Below, one piece after another: positions 26,879 through 34,920 of a DNA stretch of 64,000 nt (positions within the stretch are counted from its first letter, which is position 1; each line of letters begins with the position of its first letter). The notes under the pieces were generated by a model that made no database searches, was not told the origin of the DNA, and worked only from the letters and a program-made list of their open reading frames with translations. This stretch comes from Bradyrhizobium sp. NDS-1 (GTDB lineage: Bacteria; Pseudomonadota; Alphaproteobacteria; Rhizobiales; Xanthobacteraceae). Location: NCBI RefSeq assembly GCF_032918005.1, contig NZ_CP136628.1, positions 1,101,501 through 1,165,500 on the forward strand. Reading direction: 5' to 3'. A program made the position numbers and the translations under genes.

Positions 26879-26893
26879 GAAACACATTGTTTC
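26879..26893. promoter_or_regulatory. Inverted repeat between SDR operon and LysR gene
   Basis: GAAAC-ACATT-GTTTC is a perfect 5-bp inverted repeat with a 5-base spacer in the 116-base divergent gap, 27 bases before the LysR start. It has the partial symmetry and length expected of a LysR recognition site. A neighbouring AT-rich stretch (about 26860-26880) probably holds a promoter. Confidence 0.45.
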
Positions 26894-26919
26894 CTAAATT
26901 TCAGATCGGACCGGCTGCC

Positions 26920-27855
26920 ATGGCAAAACTCCCCGATTTCGAGGCGCTCGCGATTTTCGCGAAAGTCGTGGAGTTACGGTCATTTGCGGGGGCTGCGAGC
27001 GAGCTCGCGATGTCGAAGGCGACGGTCTCGAAGGCCGTGACCCGGCTCGAGGAGCGGCTCGGGGCCCGCCTGTTCAACCGCACCTCGCGCCGCCTCGCGC
27101 TGACGGATGCCGGCCACAAGCTCGCCGACCGCGCCACGCGCCTTCTGGCCGACGGCGAGGCCGCCGAGAACGAGGCGCTGGCGCAATCGGTGGCGCCGCG
27201 CGGCCTGGTGCGGCTCGCCGTGCCCATGACGTTCGGCATCAAGGCGGTGGCGCCGCTGCTGCCGGAGTTCTTCGAGGCCTATCCGGAAGTCTCGGTCGAT
27301 CTGCATTTGAGCGATGCGACCGTCGATCTGATCGGCGAAGGTTTCGACATGGCCGTGCGGATCGCGCGCCTGCCGGATTCCTCACTGATCGCGCGGCAGC
27401 TCTTCACCATGCCGCGCTACACCGTGGCCGCGCCGTCCTACCTGAAGCAACACGGACGGCCGACGCATCCGATGCATCTGGCCGAGCACAAATGCTTCAG
27501 CTACGCCTATCTGTCCACGCCCAACGTCTGGCACTACACCAATTCGGCCGGCGAGCAGGCCAGCGTGCGCCCGGGCGGCCAGCTTCGCGTCAACAATGGC
27601 GAGGCGTTGATGCCGGCGCTGCTCGCAGGCCTCGGCATCGCCGAGTTGCCCGAGTTCATCGTTGGTGAAGCGATTTCGTCCGGCGAGGTCGAAGTGATCC
27701 TGAAGGACTGGAAGCAGGCCGAAGGCGCCGTGCATCTGGTGTCCCCGCCCGGCGGCCCGCGCCCCGCGCGCGTCGAAGCGCTCGGTGATTTTCTCGCGGC
27801 CAAGCTGCCGGGCACATGCAAGCGGCGGACGCGCGGGAAAGCCAAGATGTCGTAG
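26920..27855 (+). CDS. LysR family transcriptional regulator
   Basis: A 311-residue LysR regulator. The N-terminal helix-turn-helix is FEALAIFAKVVELRSFAGAA then SELAMSKATVSKAVTRLE and LGARLFNRTSRRLALTDAG. The effector domain belongs to the CrgA/DhcR-like group (RLAVPMTFGIKAVAPLLPEF, GFDMAVRIARLPDSSLIAR). It is divergent from the SDR-pirin-wrbA operon and probably activates that operon on sensing a quinone-like or electrophilic effector; an inverted repeat lies between them. Start ATG 26920 gives MAKLPDFEALAIF. Confidence 0.93.
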   Translation: MAKLPDFEALAIFAKVVELRSFAGAASELAMSKATVSKAVTRLEERLGARLFNRTSRRLALTDAGHKLADRATRLLADGEAAENEALAQSVAPRGLVRLAVPMTFGIKAVAPLLPEFFEAYPEVSVDLHLSDATVDLIGEGFDMAVRIARLPDSSLIARQLFTMPRYTVAAPSYLKQHGRPTHPMHLAEHKCFSYAYLSTPNVWHYTNSAGEQASVRPGGQLRVNNGEALMPALLAGLGIAELPEFIVGEAISSGEVEVILKDWKQAEGAVHLVSPPGGPRPARVEALGDFLAAKLPGTCKRRTRGKAKMS

Positions 27856-27880
27856 GAGCGCGCGCGGCTTCAACGCTCTC

Positions 27881-27967
27881 CGCCATTGCGAGCGCAGCGA
27901 AGCAATCCAGAATGTCTCCGCGGAGGGATTCTGGATTGCTTCGTCGCAAGGGCTCCTCGCAATGACG
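27881..27967. repeat. Palindromic dispersed repeat, copy 1
   Basis: One of three copies of an 86-87 base palindromic element in the window (others at 44696-44781 and 61748-61833). Outer arms are CATTGCGAG and CTCGCAATG; inner arms are GAAGCAATCCAGA and TCTGGATTGCTTC around a variable GC-rich tip. It lies between the convergent LysR gene and a small gene. The plan is REP-like and could end transcription in both directions. Confidence 0.85.
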
Positions 27968-27977
27968 GTGTGTTTGA

Positions 27978-28238
27978 CTACGACACCTTCACGCCGTCGA
28001 TCGCGACGATGCGCAGGCTCGGCTTCAGCGTTTCCTCCAGCTGCGCCTTCAATTCGTGAACGCGCGGGTCGCTCGAACGCTTGGCGCAAACTGCATATTG
28101 ATGGACCGATTGCGCCAGGGCGCGCCGCGCTTCCGGCGTCTGCGTCAATTCGGGCTTTGAAAGCCGCAACACGATCGCCGCGAGATTCACCAGCATCTCG
28201 TCCAGCGCAACGTCGATGGTCGCCAGATTCCGCATCAT
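27978..28238 (-). CDS. Small conserved hypothetical protein, 86 residues
   Basis: I do not recognise a family. The protein starts MMRNLATIDVALDEMLVNL, is largely helical, and contains ARRALAQSVHQYAVCAKRS and a charged segment HELKAQLEETLKPSLR. No signal peptide or membrane span is evident. GGGAGAG lies five bases before the first of two adjacent ATG codons (28238, 28235), which decides the start over an in-frame ATG at 28307. It converges with the LysR gene across palindromic repeat copy 1. Confidence 0.65.
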   Translation of the reverse strand: MMRNLATIDVALDEMLVNLAAIVLRLSKPELTQTPEARRALAQSVHQYAVCAKRSSDPRVHELKAQLEETLKPSLRIVAIDGVKVS

Positions 28239-28384
28239 CCACTCTCCCTGAAAGGGCAACAGCGGGTCCGGACATGCGTTCCGGAAGGAGCCCGACATGG
28301 CTAACATTTCGTAAACGTCTTGTTCTTGCCGCCTGGCGCGTTAGGCTGGCAGCGAAAACAAGAAGAATCAGGGAGGGCATCATC

Positions 28385-29371
28385 ATGGATCGACGCGGTC
28401 TCTTGCGTGCGGCTGCGGCATTGCCGTTGTTGGGGATTGCAGCACCGGGCCCGGTCTTCGCGCAAGCCTATCCGGCACGCAACATCACCCTGATCGTGCC
28501 GTTTCCGGCCGGAGGCCAGGCCGACCTTGCCGCGCGCCCCGTCGCCATGGCGCTGGAGCGTATCCTCGGCAAGCCCGTGATCGTCGACAACAGGGCCGGG
28601 GGCGGCGGCGGCTCGGTCGGCAATGCCGCGGCGGCACGCGCCGAGCCGGACGGCTACACGCTGCTGATGACGCTGTCCTCGCTCGCGGTGCTCCCCGAGG
28701 CCGACCGGCTGTTCGACCGCCCCGTCGCCTACGAGGTCTCGCAGTTCATGCCGATCGCGCGCGTGCTCGCCGATCCCACGCTATTGGCGGTGCCGGCCTC
28801 CGCGCCGTGGAAGACGGCGCAGGATTTCGTCGAGGATGCGAAGAAGCGCCCGGGTCAGATCCCCTACGGCTCGTCAGGGCCCTATGGCACGCTCCATGTG
28901 GCGATGGAGATGTTCGCAAGCAATGCCGGCATCAAGCTGCTGCACGTGCCGTTCCGCGGCGCAGGTCCGGCACTCACCGCGATCCTCGGCGGCACCGTGC
29001 AGGCGATCGCCGCGGCACCCGGCACGCTGAAGCCGCAGGTCGACGACGGCAAATTGCGCGTGCTCGGCAATTGCGGCGCGCAGCGCATCGCGAGCTTCCC
29101 CGACGTGCCGACCTTCCAGGAGCTCGGCTACAAGGACGTCGAGTTTTACATCTGGGCCGGGCTGTTCGCACAGAGCTCTCTTCCCGCGCCGGTCGCGACA
29201 CGCCTGCGCGAGGCGATGGCGCAGGTGATGACGAGTCCCGACGTGCTCAAGGCGTTCGAGACCTCGGGCAGCCTCGTCGCCTATCAGGACGCGCCGGCCT
29301 TCGCCGAGTTCGTCGCGCTGGACAGCACGCGGCTGATCGCGGCCGTGAAGAAGATCGGTAAGGTGGAGTAG
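28385..29371 (+). CDS. Bug/TTT family periplasmic solute-binding receptor
   Basis: A 328-residue tripartite tricarboxylate receptor (TctC/Bug family), exported to the periplasm where it binds carboxylates or similar solutes. The leader MDRRGLLRAAAALPLLGIAA ends near PVFAQA. Family marks are YPARNITLIVPFPAGGQADL, GKPVIVDNRAGGGGG, AARAEPDGYTLLM, PYGSSGPYGTLH and FRGAGPALTAILGG. No TctA or TctB membrane genes are adjacent, as is usual for the many orphan Bug proteins of Bradyrhizobium. GGGAGGG precedes the ATG. Solute unknown. Confidence 0.93.
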   Translation: MDRRGLLRAAAALPLLGIAAPGPVFAQAYPARNITLIVPFPAGGQADLAARPVAMALERILGKPVIVDNRAGGGGGSVGNAAAARAEPDGYTLLMTLSSLAVLPEADRLFDRPVAYEVSQFMPIARVLADPTLLAVPASAPWKTAQDFVEDAKKRPGQIPYGSSGPYGTLHVAMEMFASNAGIKLLHVPFRGAGPALTAILGGTVQAIAAAPGTLKPQVDDGKLRVLGNCGAQRIASFPDVPTFQELGYKDVEFYIWAGLFAQSSLPAPVATRLREAMAQVMTSPDVLKAFETSGSLVAYQDAPAFAEFVALDSTRLIAAVKKIGKVE

Positions 29372-29465
29372 GTTCCAGCCCCGATTTCACATTTTTTTGT
29401 TGGTCCAAAACCGGCTCCCGCCTCATTGATTGATGAGAATTCGCGGGAATCGAGAAGGACTGAAC

Positions 29466-29834
29466 ATGCGAACAGAGCGGATTGCGCTGGGTGTGGCGCT
29501 CGCTGTCGGCGGCATCGTCGCGCAGGGCGCAGCATTCGCCGAAGAATATCGTGGAACCATGGAACAGCAGATGGCCTGCACACCGGATGTGTGGCGCCTG
29601 TGCAGCGACCAGATTCCGGACGTGAGCCGCATCACGGCCTGCTTGCAGCAGAACACGCCGCAGCTCTCGAGCGGCTGCCGCGCGGTGTTCCAGTCCAACA
29701 ATCAGATGCCGCCGCAGCAGATGCCGCCACAGCAGATGCCACGCAATCGCGCCGCGCCGCCGCCGCGCTATAACAATGCGCCGCCGCCACCTTCCCAGGT
29801 GCAACCGCGTCCCTATGACGATAACGACGACTAG
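29466..29834 (+). CDS. Exported cysteine-rich, proline/glutamine-rich small protein
   Basis: The 122-residue protein has a clear signal peptide (MRTERIALGVALAVGGIVAQ then GAAFAEE) and a mature part with four cysteines in the pattern ACTPDVWRLCSDQIPDVSR, ITACLQQNTPQLSSGCRAVF, which looks like the Cys_rich_FGFR repeat found in many rhizobial exported proteins. The C-terminal third is low complexity with QMPPQQMPPQQM repeats and a proline tail ending DDNDD. It is presumably periplasmic and disulfide-bonded. Start ATG 29466 follows AAGGAC. Function unknown. Confidence 0.8.
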   Translation: MRTERIALGVALAVGGIVAQGAAFAEEYRGTMEQQMACTPDVWRLCSDQIPDVSRITACLQQNTPQLSSGCRAVFQSNNQMPPQQMPPQQMPRNRAAPPPRYNNAPPPPSQVQPRPYDDNDD

Positions 29835-29896
29835 ACTCTATTGAATGCATGATCCGGAGGCACGCGCAGCGCCAGGACGCTGTCGTGCCGCCTTGT

Positions 29897-30727
29897 TCAG
29901 CGCTCGCTTCTGCTGTCCGATTCAGGCCTGCTTCCAAGCACCATCCGCATGGCCATACCGAAGAGAATGGCTGCCACTGGCCAGTGGAACCAGATCTTGT
30001 TGCTGGTGAACAGATTGATCGCAATCAGGAAGGCCGACACGGTGAGGGCTGCTGCAACCGGGCGAGGCAGCTTTGCGAACCAGTTCAAGACGACGTTCGT
30101 CGGCGAAGATGGCACCCGCCTGTCGTCGATCCGCTGAGCACGCGCTCTCTCTGGGGACGTTGCGCTCTCCTCGATGGCGAAGCTCCCTGGTCCGGTGGCC
30201 TGGCTACCCAGGGTCAGCCGGTAACTGGTCAGGGGGGCGATGTTCTTCATCGGGCGCTGACCGAGGCAGTCGAAGCCCACGGACAGCTTGTTGTGCACCT
30301 GATCGTAGACGGAGCTCGAGATCACGACGCCGCCGGGCTCGGCAAGCTCTTGCAGCCGCGATGCGATATTGACCCCGTCGCCGTAGATGTCGGAGCCGTC
30401 CACCATGACATCGCCGAGGTTGATGCCGATGCGAAACTGCATGGGGGGCGTTCGGGGCGCGTCCGACGAGATTTCCTGCTGAATCTCGACTGCGCATTGC
30501 ACGGCCTCGACGACGCTGGCGAACTCGGCGATTACGGCATCGCCCCAGGTATTCACGATGCGGCCGTCATGACGCTCGACCAGTCGCGCAATGGCCGCGC
30601 GGTAGCGGCGGAGCGTCTCCAGCGTCCCGGTCTCGTCTGCTTCCATGAGACGAGAATAGCCGTACACGTCAGCGCACAGCACGGTGGTCAGTCGTCGTTT
30701 CACCTTGTCGTCGGTCATCGCCGCCAT
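29897..30727 (-). CDS. Class III adenylate/guanylate cyclase with C-terminal membrane segments
   Basis: A 276-residue protein with the catalytic domain first and membrane part last. The metal-binding aspartates are in CADVYGYSRLM and NTWGDAVIAEF, and the transition-state Asn and Arg are in IYGDGVNIASRLQ, so it should be active, making cAMP or cGMP. Two hydrophobic segments close to the C-terminus (PVAAALTVSAFLIAINLF and FHWPVAAILFGMAMRMVLG) would anchor it in the inner membrane. GAGGCAG lies upstream of the start at 30727; an ATG nine bases inside is possible. The frame is open further upstream but that part is arginine-rich and non-coding in character. Confidence 0.88.
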   Translation of the reverse strand: MAAMTDDKVKRRLTTVLCADVYGYSRLMEADETGTLETLRRYRAAIARLVERHDGRIVNTWGDAVIAEFASVVEAVQCAVEIQQEISSDAPRTPPMQFRIGINLGDVMVDGSDIYGDGVNIASRLQELAEPGGVVISSSVYDQVHNKLSVGFDCLGQRPMKNIAPLTSYRLTLGSQATGPGSFAIEESATSPERARAQRIDDRRVPSSPTNVVLNWFAKLPRPVAAALTVSAFLIAINLFTSNKIWFHWPVAAILFGMAMRMVLGSRPESDSRSER

Positions 30728-30777
30728 GCTAGCCTGCCTCGCGGGCAAATGCATCAGGCATCGTATCCGGTGCCGCT

Positions 30778-31245
30778 TTACGGCCTGACCTCGCAGACAT
30801 CGACCCATTCGGCCGCGGTGAGCTCGGCCATCCGCTCCGGCGTGATGCGCACCGCGCTGTGGGTCGAGCCCGCGGCCGGCACCACGACGTCGAAGGCCTT
30901 CAGCGAGACGTCGCAATAGACCGGCAGCGGCGCCTTCAGCCCGAACGGGCAGACGCCGCCGACCTCGTGGCCGGTGATCTCGGCGACCTCTTCCAGCCCC
31001 AGCATCTTCGGCTTGCCGCCGAATTGCGCCTTGACCTTCTTGTTGTCCATCCGCGAGGTGCCGGCGGCCACGATCAGGATCACGCGCTCGCCGACGCGCA
31101 AGGACAGCGTCTTGGCGATCATTCCGGGCTCGACGCCATAGGCTTCGGCGGCCAGCGGCACGGTGGCCGAACTGATCGGGGATTCGATGACGGAGATGTC
31201 GGGGGCTTTCTCGGCGAAGAAGGCGCGAACGGATTCCAGGCTCAT
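30778..31245 (-). CDS. YbaK/EbsC family aminoacyl-tRNA deacylase-like protein
   Basis: The 155-residue protein is a single YbaK/ProX-type editing domain. Family segments are SLESVRAFFAEKAPDISV, EPGMIAKTLSLRVGERVILI, DNKKVKAQFG, and GHEVGGVCPFGL with the conserved GGVxPFG loop. Such proteins hydrolyse mischarged aminoacyl-tRNAs in trans (for example Cys-tRNA-Pro or Ala-tRNA-Pro). The subtype cannot be resolved without alignment. It lies 37 bases downstream of the HAD gene on the same strand, and may be cotranscribed with it. Confidence 0.9.
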   Translation of the reverse strand: MSLESVRAFFAEKAPDISVIESPISSATVPLAAEAYGVEPGMIAKTLSLRVGERVILIVAAGTSRMDNKKVKAQFGGKPKMLGLEEVAEITGHEVGGVCPFGLKAPLPVYCDVSLKAFDVVVPAAGSTHSAVRITPERMAELTAAEWVDVCEVRP

Positions 31246-31282
31246 TCCGGGCAGCTCATGTCAGACTTGCGGGCGGCGATGC

Positions 31283-32014
31283 CTAAGCAATCATTGGCAA
31301 CTCGGACAGCGCCCTGACGCGGTGGTCCGGCGCAAAGCCAAGCTCGTCCATCTGGGTGCGGATCGCCCTGAACATCGTTAGCGGTGCCACGAGTTCGTTC
31401 TCGACGCAAGCCAGAGCCATGGCTTCCGGCGTCACCCGCTCGATCCAGGCGACATTCAGCCCAAACGACTTTGCGCCCGCCACGTCCCAGGGATTGGAGG
31501 ACACGAACAGAACCTCGTTCGGCGCGGTCCCGAGCTCCTCGCCGATCAGCGAATAAGCTTCCGGGCTCGGCTTGAAGATCTTCCTGGCATCGACGCTGAT
31601 GGTGGCATCGAGCAGGGCATCGAGGCCGGAGTTGCGCACCAGCGCATCGAGCATGGCCGGACTGCCGTTGGACAGGATCGCGAGTTGTCGCGGCTTCAGG
31701 GCCGCAAGCGCCGTTGTCGCGTCCGGATAGAGATCGAGATTCAGATATTTCTCGATCACACCCTCGAACGCCTCGCTCTCATAGGCAAGCCCGAGCACGC
31801 GCAGCGTATAGGCGAGCGAGTCGCGGGTGACCGCGGCGAAATCCTGGTAGCGCTGCATCAACGAGCGCAACCAGGTGTATTCGAGCTGTTTGATCCGCCA
31901 GACCTGCGTGATGATCTCGCCATAGCCCGGAAACGCATCCTCGGTGACCTCTGCGACGGACTGGATGTCGTAGAGCGTCCCGTAGGCGTCGAACACGACG
32001 GCTTTGGTGGGCAT
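31283..32014 (-). CDS. Haloacid dehalogenase type II (HAD superfamily)
   Basis: A 243-residue HAD enzyme of the L-2-haloacid dehalogenase class. The nucleophilic aspartate is Asp9 in VVFDAYGTLYD; motif II is ILSNGSPAML, motif III the lysine in DARKIFKPSPEAY, and motif IV VLFVSSNPWDVAGAKSFG. The cap contains YTWLRSLMQRYQDF, typical of type II dehalogenases. The predicted reaction is hydrolysis of L-2-haloacids to D-2-hydroxyacids, although many such genes act on other substrates. Start ATG 32014 gives MPTKAVVFDAYG. Confidence 0.92.
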   Translation of the reverse strand: MPTKAVVFDAYGTLYDIQSVAEVTEDAFPGYGEIITQVWRIKQLEYTWLRSLMQRYQDFAAVTRDSLAYTLRVLGLAYESEAFEGVIEKYLNLDLYPDATTALAALKPRQLAILSNGSPAMLDALVRNSGLDALLDATISVDARKIFKPSPEAYSLIGEELGTAPNEVLFVSSNPWDVAGAKSFGLNVAWIERVTPEAMALACVENELVAPLTMFRAIRTQMDELGFAPDHRVRALSELPMIA

Positions 32015-32168
32015 CGGCTGTCCTTCCAGGCAGTTGTGGTCACAACAAACTCCGCTTGGGGGAGTTCGTAAATCATCAGCTATACCATTAATTGCCCGTT
32101 CGCACTGGCGGTCTCATCGCAAAGTGCTAGGCTTTGGAGATCGACCGGCGTTTACTCCGCGGTGCTCA

Positions 32169-33158
32169 ATGCGACGACGCGAGTTCATGGGGCTGATCGG
32201 CGGCGCGGCAGCAACGTGGCCGCTCGGCGCGCGTGCGCAGCAACCGGCAAGATGGGTCTACAGGATAGGATATCTCGCGAGCGCGTCGCGGGAGCAAACA
32301 CTTCGCAATGTTAAAGCCTTCGAAGCCGGCCTGCGGAGTCTTGGCTATCGCGTCGGCGAGAATGTCGTCATCGAGTACCGCTTTGCCGACGGAGACGTGG
32401 GGCGGCTGGCGGCGCTTGCCGCAGAGGTGGTGGGGCTCGGCGTGGACGTTATCGTGTCCGGAACCAATGCGACCACGGTTGCAGCCATGAAGGCGACCCG
32501 GACGATCCCGATCGTGATGGCCAACAGTGCCGAGCCGGTCAGTGCAGGACTCGTCGCCAGTCTGGCGCGTCCGGGTGGCAATATCACTGGGTTTAGCTCC
32601 GAGCCCGGCGATGAGATCAACGGCAAGCGGCTCGAATTTCTGAAGGACACTCTGCCGAACCTCTCGCGTGGGGGCATTCTATGGAATCCGGACTTTCCGC
32701 CCAATCAGGACCGGCTGGCGTCGCTGCGGGAAGCTGCCAAGGCGCTGGGGTTGACGCTTGTTCCGGCCGAGGCGCGCGGCTCGGACATACTTGAACAAGC
32801 GTTCTCGACGATGGTGAGTGAACGCGCGCAGGTGCTCATCGTGCTGAGCGATGGAGTGCTGTTCAACCATCGCGGCCTGATTGGCGTCATGGCCATCAGA
32901 CATCGGCTGCCTGCAATCTCTGCGGTGAGAGAATACGCCGAAGCGGGCTTCCTCTTGAGCTACGGAACTGACTTGTCAGATCAGTTTCGTCGGTCTGCGA
33001 CCCTCATCGACAGGATTCTCAAGGGTACGAAACCTGGCGATCTGCCGGTCGAGCGGCCGACCAAGTACGAACTCGTAATAAACCTCCAGACTGCCAAAGC
33101 ACTCGGCCTCAACATGCCACCGGCCCTGCTGACGCGGGCCGATGTGGTGATCGAGTAG
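32169..33158 (+). CDS. ABC transporter substrate-binding protein (PF04392-like), orphan
   Basis: The 329-residue protein carries a twin-arginine-like leader, MRRREFMGLIGGAAATWPLG, ending near ARAQQP. The mature part reads RIGYLASASREQTLRNVKAF, GVDVIVSGTNATTVAAM, IPIVMANSAEPVSAGLVASL, ARPGGNITGFSSEPGDEI and LNMPPALLTRADVVIE, the usual marks of the very abundant rhizobial ABC_sub_bind family. No permease or ATPase lies beside it, so it may borrow another transporter or act as a sensor. Ligand unknown. The frame is open upstream from 32004, but the leader defines the start. Confidence 0.92.
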   Translation: MRRREFMGLIGGAAATWPLGARAQQPARWVYRIGYLASASREQTLRNVKAFEAGLRSLGYRVGENVVIEYRFADGDVGRLAALAAEVVGLGVDVIVSGTNATTVAAMKATRTIPIVMANSAEPVSAGLVASLARPGGNITGFSSEPGDEINGKRLEFLKDTLPNLSRGGILWNPDFPPNQDRLASLREAAKALGLTLVPAEARGSDILEQAFSTMVSERAQVLIVLSDGVLFNHRGLIGVMAIRHRLPAISAVREYAEAGFLLSYGTDLSDQFRRSATLIDRILKGTKPGDLPVERPTKYELVINLQTAKALGLNMPPALLTRADVVIE

Positions 33159-33220
33159 GCGCTCCGACGTCGCTTATTGGCCCAATCCGAACTCAGGACA
33201 GTGGCAGGCGCGCAGTTCGG

Positions 33221-34780
33221 CTACTCGGGCAGTCCTGCTTTACGCATGGCGCTGATAAATTTCTCAAAGTGCTCCGGCCTCTTGAGGAATATCTGTTCAT
33301 GAAGGTTCGATAGCCGCAATGTAGGTTGCATCGCTCGTAGCCGCGTCATCACTTCTTCTCTTGCTCGCTCACGGCCGGCCAGGGCGTGGCTCATCGCCAG
33401 GACACGCAGTGCAGCTGGCCAATCGGGTCGCATCTGCAGCGCACGATCAGACCAGGCGGAAGATTGATCGAGATCTCCAAGAAAGAAATATCCGTAAGCG
33501 ATGGCGCAGTGTGCGAGATGCATCAGGGGGTCTAGTGGGCTGAGGCGCATGGCATTGCGGACGTGCTGGATCGCCACCTCGGGCTCTCCGGCATAGACGT
33601 GGATCCAACCGCTTCGCTGCCACGCAACCGACAGGTTCGGGTTCAATTGCAGGGCATGATCGATCAGGGCGATACCTGCCTTGATGTCACCGACGACGTG
33701 AGCAAGCGCGTGTGCGCACCAAGCGAGCGCGACGGCATCCGTGCGGCCCAGGTCTGCGCCCAGTCTCGCCAGGCGTTCGGTCTCGGCCATCTCCGTCTTG
33801 CGATCAACGACCCACCCGTTCGACTTCCGCATGAGATAGCACCCGGCGGCAAGCGCATGCGGCCTCGCGAAGGTCGGGTCGAGTTCAGTCGCGCGACGGA
33901 AGTGCTTGAGCGCCGCATCGTGACCGGACCTGGTCCAATCGTGCCAGTCCGCCATGCCGCGCAGGAAGCAATCATAGGCGGTCAGGTTTTCCGTGGGCTT
34001 TCGCTTCGCCCGTTCGATTTCTGCCTGTTCCAGCCGGGGCGCGATCGCGCCCACGACGCTATGCGCCATCTGATCCTGCATCGCGAAAATGTCCTCGACC
34101 GAGCTCTCGAAACGATCGGCCCAGATATGCTTTCCGCTTTCGGCGTCGATCAGCTGCCCGGTGATGCGAACGCGCTTTGCGGCCTTGCGTACACTTCCTT
34201 CCAACGCATACCGCACGCCCAGGTCGCGTCCCACGGTCCGGACATCGACGGCTTTGCCCTTGTAGGTGAAGCTCGAGTTGCGCGCGATGACGAACAATTC
34301 AGAAAATCGGGACAACTCGGTGATGATGTCGTCGACGACACCGTCAGTGAAATAGTCCTGCTGCGGATCACCGCTCAGGTTCGTAAAGGGCAGAACGACG
34401 ATCGATGGCTGTTCCAGCGAGGCCGTGCCGGCGACCGGCGTTGGCGCAGTCGGAGTGACCGCCGGCTGCTTTTCCTCTCTTACCTCGCCTACAAAACGGA
34501 CTCCTGCGCGGCGCAGAGTCTTGATCAGTCGCTGTGCCTCGCCCGTGTCGCCGATTGCCTTGCGAGCGCCGTTCAGCCGCGTCGTCAATGCGCTTTCCGA
34601 TACAATGCGGCCGCCCCAGACCGCGCCGATGAGCTCGTCCTTGCTTACGACGCGGTGGCGATGGTGAATCAGAAAGACAAGGATATCAAAGACCTGAGGC
34701 GCCAGCGGTACCAGCTCGTCGCCTTTCCGAAGCTCCCGGCGGTCCGTGTCGAGCACGTACGTTTCGAACCGGTACAGCAA
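33221..34780 (-). CDS. Winged-helix regulator with TolB-like and TPR domains
   Basis: A 519-residue protein. An OmpR/CadC-type winged helix comes first (FETYVLDTDRRELRKGDEL, APQVFDILVFLIHHR, SKDELIGAVWGGRIVSESAL), then a short linker (about 105-125), a TolB-N/FlgO-like domain (PSIVVLPFTNLSGDPQQDYF, ITELSRFSELFVIARNSSF, HIWADRFESSVEDIF), then TPR repeats from about residue 265 to the end (AALKHFRRATELDPTFARPH, LIDHALQLNPNLSVAW). The same TolB-TPR unit is found behind class III cyclase domains in rhizobia; here a DNA-binding domain takes the place of the cyclase. No transmembrane segment is seen. It is divergent from a Bug receptor gene, a possible target. Confidence 0.88.
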   Translation of the reverse strand: MLYRFETYVLDTDRRELRKGDELVPLAPQVFDILVFLIHHRHRVVSKDELIGAVWGGRIVSESALTTRLNGARKAIGDTGEAQRLIKTLRRAGVRFVGEVREEKQPAVTPTAPTPVAGTASLEQPSIVVLPFTNLSGDPQQDYFTDGVVDDIITELSRFSELFVIARNSSFTYKGKAVDVRTVGRDLGVRYALEGSVRKAAKRVRITGQLIDAESGKHIWADRFESSVEDIFAMQDQMAHSVVGAIAPRLEQAEIERAKRKPTENLTAYDCFLRGMADWHDWTRSGHDAALKHFRRATELDPTFARPHALAAGCYLMRKSNGWVVDRKTEMAETERLARLGADLGRTDAVALAWCAHALAHVVGDIKAGIALIDHALQLNPNLSVAWQRSGWIHVYAGEPEVAIQHVRNAMRLSPLDPLMHLAHCAIAYGYFFLGDLDQSSAWSDRALQMRPDWPAALRVLAMSHALAGRERAREEVMTRLRAMQPTLRLSNLHEQIFLKRPEHFEKFISAMRKAGLPE

Positions 34781-34920
34781 GTTTCACTCCGATATTCGCG
34801 GGAGCGGCCTGCCCCTCGAAATGAAGCTTAAGGTAAGGATAAAGTAAGCCAGCCGCAAAGCGGCAAACCAAGGCGCATGACACTGTCACAGCCATCAGTT
34901 GCAGCACAAGGACAGGAGTC

